The notes below the pieces were generated by a model that was not told where the DNA came from, did no database searches, and worked only from the letters and a program-made list of their open reading frames with translations. This document shows, one piece after another, positions 55,851 to 64,000 of a stretch of 64,000 nt of DNA. Made by a program: the position numbers and the translations under genes. How positions within the stretch are numbered: the first letter of the stretch is position 1; each line of letters opens with the position of its first letter. This DNA is from Neocallimastix lanati (nom. inval.) (Eukaryota > Neocallimastigomycota > Neocallimastigomycetes > Neocallimastigales > Neocallimastigaceae): positions 2,045,001 through 2,109,000 of the forward strand of contig JACVTC010000003.1 of assembly GCA_016946835.1 (NCBI GenBank). The letters run 5' to 3'.

Positions 55851-57559
55851 ACAATGTTAATCATAATTTTAAGATACGAAATTATGATCTTCATTGGTTT
55901 TGCTAGCCCTGCTGGCTTTTTTTAAACCTATTTAAATTTTATATATCGAAAATATGGTACAAATAATTAAACCATTAGATATACATATACATTATATTCA
56001 TATATATGTAATATGAACATATGAATCATATGAATAATTTAGTATAAATCCTAATTTATTTATATATAATTTTTATATATTAATATTAATTTAAATATTT
56101 AAATAAATATTTGCATAATTAAATTTTTTTATTTTTTATTTTTTATTTTTATTTTTATTTTTATTTTTTTTATAAAGCCCTTTATAAAATGATGTTGAGA
56201 CAATGTTTAGATTTAAATCTATTTAACATACTTTTAATATGTTAGTTTTATATATTTATAAATTATTAATATTTAAATATATATTTTTAAAATAAAATAA
56301 AATAAAAAAAAAAAAAAAAAAAAAAAAATATTGTTTCAATAATAAAAATTAATTTATTTAATTTTTAATATAAAATGAAAAATTTATCATCCAAAATTTA
56401 TTAATATTAAATTTTCAATAGATATTTAATAAATTGATTTACATATTGATACTATTGATATTATTGATTTTCTAAAAAATAAACTATTCATTTATAGATA
56501 TATTTCTACATTTTAATTAATATAATATATAATACAACTGAATATAAAATAAAAATAATTAAAAATAACAAATAATAAATTATATATATTTCAAAATATT
56601 TATTCATAAATACAATAAAATTTAATAGTATAAAATAATTATATAAAATAACATAAAATTAAAGAGATTAATTAAAGTGGAAATAAATAAAGAAATTGGT
56701 AAATGAGTAATATTTAAAAATTTTTTTATAAATATTTAAAATATTTTAAATTATTTTTATATTTTACTGTGCCAAAAATGAATATCTTCATATGAAAAAA
56801 CTAAGGGAATTAGTTATGTATTGGTAATATCAAATGCATACTCTACAAGTCTTCATTAATTTTAGAAGTGTTTGTAGAAAATGGGTAATAATGTATACTA
56901 TTACTTGCATAGTTATAAACTATATAAATAGAAGTATACATTATTATTATTTCTTTTTTTTTTTCTACTGTTAACTCTTCATCCATCCATATATAAAATC
57001 TCAATATAGCTGATAGGTATAATAGTTTGAACGCCGACTGACATTAGAATCTGAATAATATTATCGATACTCCATTTTGACCCATTATTTTACAATATTA
57101 TTTAAATTGTTATTAAAAATTTTTATTAAACCCTTTAGATCATTACTAAGTATTTTAAGATTTTCTTTTTTTAAAATATTCATTATTGATGATTCTATTT
57201 TGCTTGATAATTAAAGAATCAATGTTTGATAAAGGGATGGAATACTTGTCAGTATTTATCTTTTTGACGTAACAGAATCAGTAAAACTTTCACTTGGGAC
57301 ACAGTTCATAACTAAAATGGATATAACATGAACTAAGTTGTTTTTATAAACGTCCCACATAAATTTTAAATAGAAATTGCTTCCATAATTCATAACCAAA
57401 TAAAGTAGTACAGTTTGATTTTCACTGTTTATAATATCTAAGAGGATGTCATGTTTAACATAACTTTATCTTTGAAGAGTAGATTAAGTGTTCTGGGAAA
57501 CAATATAGATATCAGATGAGCATAAAGAATATTGGATATATTTATTTGTGATTTATAGT

Positions 57560-57560
<1 letters not shown>

Positions 57561-57608
<48 letters not shown>
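57561..57608. repeat. A homopolymer, 40+ bases
   Basis: One of the longest A runs in the window, lying within the 3' part of the LINE relic. Confidence 0.9.
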
Positions 57609-57609
<1 letters not shown>

Positions 57610-58678
57610 ATCCATTTTTTAATTGAAATTTTCAATTTTTTTGCAGAAACGGTCTTTTGTGAAGAAATCAATAATAATTTGATCTCTTATTATATTATAA
57701 ACACTAGTTGTCGTATTCTGTAAAAAATTTTTTATCATAAATAACTCATTCTGAAGGAAGGAATACTTTTGGCAATATTTAATTTGCTTTACAAATCCTT
57801 TTAGCTTCATCTCCTGGATGTAAAAATATATTCATTTCATCATTCGTCAAATTCAGTTTGAAAAACATTAGTAATTGAAATGAATAGTACTACTATTACT
57901 AGGATAGGAATGGATAGCGAGTCAGTGATACTGTCTGAAGGGTCAATTTGTCAATTAATAATAATATAGTAATTGGTCTTGAAGGAGTAAGAAATTAATT
58001 GATCTGTAAATATTTTAGGAATTAAAATTACAAGCTAATGTTGTATCAATATTTGGTACAATGACACTACGAAGATAACAATTTTGTGCTTTAACTAATC
58101 TCATACTTCTATATATACCCATTTTTCCTAATAATATCTGTTTAATAAAACTTTTTATCTGAGTCTCCTGAGCTGTCTGTGGTACTATGAATTCAAATAG
58201 TAAGTCTTGGTAATGTAAGTATCTCTTGATGATATTGATAATTACGGTTCAACATTTTGAAGTATATAGGTTTCTGGATCGAGACTACTACTTCCTGAAT
58301 TTATATGAGGGCTATTTTCATCCTCTCACGGTGTTTTTTTTTTTTTTTTAACCTATAAATGAAGTTGGTGTTCGCTCGCCATGGTAAATATTCCTGTCGC
58401 TAGATTATATATAAATACTAGTGTAGAGAGCACTTGATCTTTGAAGGGATTAATGTATTTTTTTTTTCCTCCATCGATGATGGTTCAAGAGATCACTGAA
58501 AAGAAACCCGTTATATAGAGCAGTATTATAGAGAAAAAAGAAAAGTCTTTCATATCATGCTTTGCCTAGGTCTGAGTCAACGCCAAAACGGTATAGCAAA
58601 AGTATCCAATGAGAATTTAATATGTTTAATAATGGAGAAACCGGAAGCCCTATCGCCCTTTCCTCTCATTAATCCCAG

Positions 58679-58709
<31 letters not shown>

Positions 58710-59316
58710 CATAAATTCATAAGCCTTTAATCAAATATATAATCACTTATTATTTATTAATTTATGTATTTAATATAATTTATATAATATTTTTAAATCT
58801 CATAAATAATTTTCATTTTAATTATATAAAAATGCTTTTCATAAATTGTTTCTTTTTTTTTTTTAAGAGATATTCCATTTAAAATCCCATATATATATTA
58901 TTTATTATTTATTAAAAGCACGTGATTATTTATATTTATGTATTATTACATTATTTATATTGGGTTTTTACATAATTTTTTTTTTTTTTTTTTTAAATTT
59001 TATATTTTCTTTCGTTTTAATTTTTATTATTAAAAATATTGATGAGTAATTTTAAAAATTAATGAAAAATAATTATTAAATTTTGAAATTTTTAAAATTT
59101 GTTTTTAAAAGAAAAAATGAACAAAATGTTCTTAGAAAGCAATGTTAAGAGCATTATTATAATTATTGTATAAATGAGTTCTATCTTTTTTTTTTAAAAA
59201 AAAAAATGATTATAATTTAAAATAGGATCATATGATATTTATATATTTATGTATTTTTCTAAATTTTATTCGAAATTTACATAGAATAGTTTTTTTTGTT
59301 TATTGTTAATATATAT

Positions 59317-59424
59317 GATACTGATTTTAATTCATGAAGATAGTATTTTATAGATACTGATTTCAATTCATGAAGATAGTATTTTATAGATACTGATTTT
59401 AATTCATGAAGATAGTATTTTATA
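59317..59424. repeat. 36-bp minisatellite, three copies
   Basis: Three tandem 36-base units starting GATACTGATTTTAATTCATG. They are identical except for one C/T difference in the middle unit. They lie in the A/T-rich block that interrupts the LINE relic. Confidence 0.95.
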
Positions 59425-60754
59425 ACTTTTATATATATATATATATTTTTTTAAAAAAAAAAAACATTTTATTAATTTTTCATAATAAATTTAATAATAT
59501 TAACTTTTTATATTAATTATTATTAAAAATAACAAAGCATAAAGCCGTGTAATTTTTACACAAAAAAGTGAGAAGCAAGAAACCTTCACTAGGAGCTTAT
59601 ATCCACATCCTTTTAATATAATTTTTTACATGGTAAAATATTCAATGATTTATTGATTTCATTATTGATCTTATGAGATGAGCCAAGACACCATTACATA
59701 CCAATATTAATTAAAGATCAAATACTTTTAATACAAATTTTTATTTGAACCAAATAGAGGGGCATAATAAAAGGGCTTTACTAATAATATAAGACCTTAT
59801 AAAATTCATTCTTTTTAAAAGATAAAAGTACTTTGTTGTTCGTAATAAAATTAGAAAATGAAAAATAAGATCTTACTAACATTTGTTTGTCCATTAGATA
59901 TAAACTGAGAGATCATTTCTGAATGGAATTCCCGAGATAAAACAATATAGTTAAAATGTTGAAAGTAAGTACTGAATCATAAGCCTTTTTTAAGATCCAA
60001 GAAGGCTACATATGTAAACTCATTATTAAATTTCCTTCTTAGAAGTCAGATTTCTCTAATAGAAATATAGTACATTCTTCATAATTAAGAAAACCTAAAT
60101 TGTTCAAGTCTAATAAATACATTCTTAATTACATAATTTGAGATTCGATTAGTTATTACTTCTTTGAATTAATTTTTAAACCTATATTAATTAATGTAAT
60201 GAAATTCCGTGATAGTTAATTGCAATTAGAATGGTCTACCTTTTTTTTTTTTTTTTTGGAATAGAAACAATGGAAGCAGTATTTCATTTCTTAAGTAAGT
60301 AACTCATCCTAAATTCTATTGAATAAAATTTCAAGACATTCTAGTTCCATACCTCCAAAGTATTGTTTTATAAAATTCAATGAGAATACCACCAGGGCCC
60401 TGAGCCTTATTATTCTTTTATCGATAAAACAGCGTTTCTAGTTTCAATAATTATTATAAGATCATTAATATTCTATGACTAAGAATACCTCAGATTATTT
60501 CTAAAAACAATAGCCCGTCCCAGTAATTTTTATTTAAACTATGACCAGTAATATTTGATGCTCAATCTCTATAATGTTCAGCTAAATGAACTAATTGATC
60601 TTTAGAAGAAGTAATATTCAGTCCTTCCTTGGATTTGATGGCAGTTGAAGAAACAGAAGAATATGAAGGTTTAGATAATTTCTTAAGGCCACACCAAACT
60701 AATAATCTTTAAAGATAAAAATAATAATCTAAAAAGATTAAGTTAGTGATTGAT

Positions 60755-60756
<2 letters not shown>

Positions 60757-60789
<33 letters not shown>

Positions 60790-60828
60790 GGCAGTAAACT
60801 TGTTTCATCTTTATTAATTAAATATTTG

Positions 60829-60879
<51 letters not shown>

Positions 60880-61045
60880 TAATAAAAAGAAAAAAAAAGA
60901 TAAAAAAAAATAAACATAACAAAAAAAACACAAAATAAAAATAAAATAAAATAAAATGATATAAAACATTCTAGTTTCATTTAATTAATATCTGTAAGCC
61001 TTCACAAGGGCATTATTATACTGAAATATAATAATTAATTTTGAC
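60757..61045 (-). mobile_element. 5'-truncated LINE insertion with target duplication
   Basis: About 260 bases of LINE 3' end, homologous to 55632-55850, plus a poly(T)/poly(A) tail of about 31 bases. It is flanked by the 13-base direct repeat TAGTGATTGATTA (60744-60756 and 61046-61058). This is the classic product of target-primed reverse transcription with 5' truncation, inserted next to the truncated 5' end of the larger relic. An internal A run of more than 40 bases (60830-60873) is private to this copy. Confidence 0.88.
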
Positions 61046-61059
61046 TAGTGATTGATTAA

Positions 61060-61336
61060 AAAAAAGAAAAAAAACTCATATATATAACATAAAATTACTT
61101 TTAAAATAAAATAAAAATAATAATAATAAAAATACATATAATATGGAAAACTAATATAAAGAAGATTATATTATTTTATTTATAGAATTGACAATTTTTT
61201 TTTTTTAAAGAAAAAAATATATATATATTTTTATTTTTTTTAAATAGTATTTTTATTTATAATAACATAAATATACATTTTATAATAAATATAATAAAAA
61301 AAAAAAAAAAACATATAATATAAAATTTTAATATAT

Positions 61337-61379
<43 letters not shown>

Positions 61380-61596
61380 TAAATAAATAATAAAAAGAAT
61401 ATTTTAAATAATTAAAAAAAAATACATTATATACAAAAGTATATAAAAAAAATAAAATAGAATAGAATAAAAAGTATTAAGTTAACTTTTTTACAATTAA
61501 ATTTCATTGATAATTTTTAATAAAATAATTTTTAATCTGCTTTATATATATATATTTTTAACATTTTTTATAATATTCGATTTCCTTTTAATAATT

Positions 61597-61648
<52 letters not shown>

Positions 61649-62580
61649 ATGGATAAAATAAATATATAATTTAATTAAGAATAAATAAATATAATTCAAC
61701 ATTATTAATGAACATGAATAATTTAATTAAAAGAAATTCAAATTGTTGTTGTTATTTTAATTATTACTTTTTCTTTCTTACTTTCTTTTTCATTATTCAC
61801 TTATTCATATATTTTGTTGAAAAATATATAAAAATAATAAAAAAAAAAAAAAAAAAAAATTGGAATATAAATAGTTGTAATAAATAAATAATTTAATGTA
61901 TATAAATAATTTAATGTTTACTTAATTTAATTGAATGATAAATAAATATTTCTTTTGATTAAATAATAAATAGATAAATAATTACTGATGAATTCTAATA
62001 AATTATTGTTTAATTTTTTGTATATCATTTTTTTTCATTTAATGCTATATATAATCCTTTATAAATAATTTTATAAATCTTTGTTTTAATGTTCTAAATT
62101 TAAAACAAATTTTTGTAAATTCTAAAAAATATATTAAATACTATCCTGCTATCTATTCTTTTATAATAATAAAAAAAAAAAAAAAAAAAAAAAAAAATAA
62201 AAATAAAAAGGAAAAAAAAAATCTATTTGAACCTTTTTTTTTTCTGTTATTGTTCTAAATTTATTGGCCTTTCCTTAAAGTTGTTAGTCCATCACCATTA
62301 ATTTATTTTGTGAGGTTAAATTAGTTCTTCTTCATTCATATATAGAGTTGTCTTTACTTTTTTTTTTTTTTCTTGCAAAATTAAAAATAAATAAATATAT
62401 CTTTTATTTTAAAAATTATCAATTACTTATTCTTAAATTGTTAAATAACTAATAAAATAAAAATTCTTTAACTACCTATTAAGAAATACGTTTTAATGTT
62501 ATGTTATTGATAGGTATTTTAATTAGAATGAATAAATTTAAATCATTTTCAATTATTAATTATTTAACAATTTTCATTCA
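61060..62580. other. Intergenic DNA with long homopolymers
   Basis: Contains T runs at about 61340-61364 and 61600-61644 and A runs near 61841-61859 and 62171-62197. No gene seen. Confidence 0.6.
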
Positions 62581-62581
62581 T

Positions 62582-64000
62582 TTAAAAAAAATTATTTGAA
62601 GTTGAAGTGGGACTCATTGGAGAAAAGATATTTCCTCCTAATATACTTCCTTTAATATCCATTGCACCACTACTTTGTCCTCCTAATAAAGATTTTGAAT
62701 GAGCATCATCTAAACCAAAATGTTCCTTTGAAAATTTCAAAATACCTTCATCAGTTAAATTATTATTACTGAATAGATGTTCTTCTTCCTCAACTATATT
62801 TGGATGTCTACCTTCAGGTACTGTGGGTAAACGATTTGTCATTAATGATGAATCTTGGAAACTCTTACGTCTTCCACCATTCATAAAATTCTCCATGCCG
62901 CCATTCAAATCATTTAATGTGGTTGTTGAAGATGGAAGTGGAGATCCATGCATAGAACCATGATTTGAAAATGGTGAATCTGGAATTCCTTCATTTTTAG
63001 ATTGTAAGAATGAAAGAGTTGGCATAGAACCAACTAAATTATTTTCATTACTATTACCACTATATTTCAATTGACCAAAATCAACACTTTCAGATCTTAA
63101 CTTATTCGTAAAGAACGAATTATTAAATGAAGATGCAAGAGAATTATTAAAAGTATTAACAGGTGATGAAATTGGATTTCCACCACCTATAAATGAACTT
63201 AAACCATTTGGACTTAACATGCCATAGTCAATACTTTCTGATCTATTCTTTCCCATTCCAATACCACCCATAGTCATATTACCAAATCCACCATTACTCT
63301 TAACACTTGATGTGGTATTAATAGCACTTAAGGAATTAGAATTTGGTCTATAAAAGAGTTGAGAGGGACTCTTTATATTTTCAAAGGATTGAATGCCTAT
63401 ACTATTATCACGAGCAGATGACATTTGCATCATATATTGAGAAAGATCATTTGATGGAGTAAATGGTGATGCAGCTACATTAATACCAGAGCTTGTATTT
63501 CTACTAAAATCATTAATGATAGTATTATTACCATTGAATATATCTTCAATATTAGATGGATTAAAACTGCTATTTGGATGAATTGGCGTTGTTGGTAATG
63601 ATGTACCCATTCTATTGCTTGGTAATGGTGAAGCATTACCATTATTATTTAAGAAGCCTGTTGAAATGGATTGGGGAGTAGATGGAAGGAAAGATGAATT
63701 CTTAGGGGTAGATGGTTTTTGAGACAATTTTAAGAATGAAAGTGGAGTACCAGGTTTAGAAGTATTTATAGATTGTTTAACAAAAAGATTGTTACCGTTA
63801 CCGTTTACTCCAGTAGAATTAATTGCATTTTCTTCAGTAGCATTTGTTTCATCTCCAAAATCACTTCCCTTTCCTGAAGCAGAACCCTTGAAACTACCGG
63901 TTTCATCATCAATTAATGGAATACCAGGTAATCCCATATGCGTTTGCTTTGGACTAAGGAAAGAGCTTGGTGTACCTGGTGTGTACGAAGAAGCAGTTGC
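62582..64000 (-). CDS. Unknown disordered protein, C-terminal part, runs off the window
   Basis: An open frame from the window edge to a stop at 62582 gives 473 residues with no start inside the window that must be used. It is Ser/Asn/Gly/Pro-rich with many SP/TP sites in TPGTP, STPKNSS, PSTPQS and LPTTPIHP. A motif occurs twice: NRSESIDYG and LRSESVDFG (63250-63224 and 63102-63074). A later RRKSFQ resembles a PKA-type site. The end has an acidic segment (IVEEEEHLF), a short ordered-looking stretch (LTDEGILKFSKEHFGLDD) and Ser-Pro repeats. G/C content is much higher than in flanking DNA, so coding is certain. The family cannot be named from this tail; a transcription or signalling regulator is only a guess. 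Confidence 0.75.
   Translation of the reverse strand, partial: ATASSYTPGTPSSFLSPKQTHMGLPGIPLIDDETGSFKGSASGKGSDFGDETNATEENAINSTGVNGNGNNLFVKQSINTSKPGTPLSFLKLSQKPSTPKNSSFLPSTPQSISTGFLNNNGNASPLPSNRMGTSLPTTPIHPNSSFNPSNIEDIFNGNNTIINDFSRNTSSGINVAASPFTPSNDLSQYMMQMSSARDNSIGIQSFENIKSPSQLFYRPNSNSLSAINTTSSVKSNGGFGNMTMGGIGMGKNRSESIDYGMLSPNGLSSFIGGGNPISSPVNTFNNSLASSFNNSFFTNKLRSESVDFGQLKYSGNSNENNLVGSMPTLSFLQSKNEGIPDSPFSNHGSMHGSPLPSSTTTLNDLNGGMENFMNGGRRKSFQDSSLMTNRLPTVPEGRHPNIVEEEEHLFSNNNLTDEGILKFSKEHFGLDDAHSKSLLGGQSSGAMDIKGSILGGNIFSPMSPTSTSNNFF

Larger units (their letters stand above)
55614..60740 (-). mobile_element. Degenerate LINE (non-LTR retrotransposon), 5'-truncated
   Basis: Pieces of a LINE reverse transcriptase can be read on the minus strand in order but in shifting frames. 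They are: a linker before RT (VWCGLKKLSKPSY and KDQLVHLAEHY, about 60700-60580); NKAQGPGGILIEFYKTI (about 60410-60360, the GPDGIxxEFYK element); NTASIVSIPKK and NYHGISL (about 60290-60200); YVAFLDLKKAYDSV needing one base fewer (about 60015-59965); and GLPVSPLL (about 58660-58640, the QGxPLSPxLF element). Stops and shifts are frequent and an A/T-rich block at about 58680-59520 interrupts it. The 3' end with poly(A) lies at 55632. No endonuclease domain or intact catalytic YADD was found. It is a dead copy. Confidence 0.8.

Noticed and set aside
60786-60980. Phe-rich minus-strand frame
   Set aside because: Translation of the LINE 3' end and its homopolymers.

Overview
This 64 kb window looks like nuclear DNA of a fungus with an extremely AT-rich genome. 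The genes are split by many short GT-AG introns. Intergenic DNA is almost pure A/T, full of homopolymers and trinucleotide to pentanucleotide microsatellites, and several proteins carry long asparagine runs. The gene content is fungal: a BAR-PH-GRAM-VASt LAM/Sip3-type protein, a Ubp9/USP46-type deubiquitinase, a Yaf9/GAS41-type YEATS protein, SRP9 and a diaphanous-type formin. Together with chromodomain Gypsy, Copia and LINE sequences, this best fits an anaerobic gut fungus (Neocallimastigomycota). That placement is an inference; no marker gene here proves it.

Layout. 1-2.2 kb: AT-rich and empty. 2.2-6.0 kb (-): an unrecognised open exon, then an F-box/WD40/UIM gene with several breaks. 6.8-7.25 kb (-): the last three exons of SRP9, with a LINE fragment where its 5' end should be. 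8.3-14.6 kb (-): an intact 21-exon LAM/Sip3 gene. 17.1-21.7 kb (+): a Ubp9/USP46 gene holding a 1.16 kb intronic (ATTTT)n array. 22.9-23.7 kb (-): a broken intronless LSM12 copy. 24.6-25.4 kb: a (ATT)n array of about 258 units. 26.5-27.8 kb (-): the YEATS gene. 28.6-29.4 kb (-): a RasGEF fragment. 31.1-32.3 kb: diverged direct repeats. 32.8-36.5 kb (-): a Copia gag-protease-integrase joined to a Gypsy integrase tail with chromodomain and followed by poly(A). 38.8-49.6 kb (+): a 16-exon formin of about 2,662 residues. 50.1-51.0 kb: a complete small non-autonomous LTR element. 51.8-53.9 kb (-): an unknown Ser/Asn-rich protein. 55.6-61.0 kb (-): a LINE relic and a second 5'-truncated LINE insertion with target duplication. 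62.6-64 kb (-): the C-terminus of an unknown disordered protein that runs off the window.

The most unusual object is the formin. Between its GTPase-binding/FH3 region and its FH1-FH2 core lies a single exon of about 1,200 residues. It is built from roughly 19 diverged copies of a short helix-helix-hairpin-like unit that I do not recognise. The second theme is retroelement mechanics. There is a Copia/Gypsy chimera whose stop codon merges into a 40-base poly(A). A 929 bp LTR element and that Copia share a primer-binding site complementary to the anticodon arm of tRNA-Lys(CUU).

Gene models were built by joining exons by eye at GT/AG sites. The formin, LAM and 601-residue models close in frame with no correction. 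The deubiquitinase needs one base. The F-box/WD40 and LSM12 copies need several, many at A/T homopolymers, so local assembly error and real decay both have to be considered.
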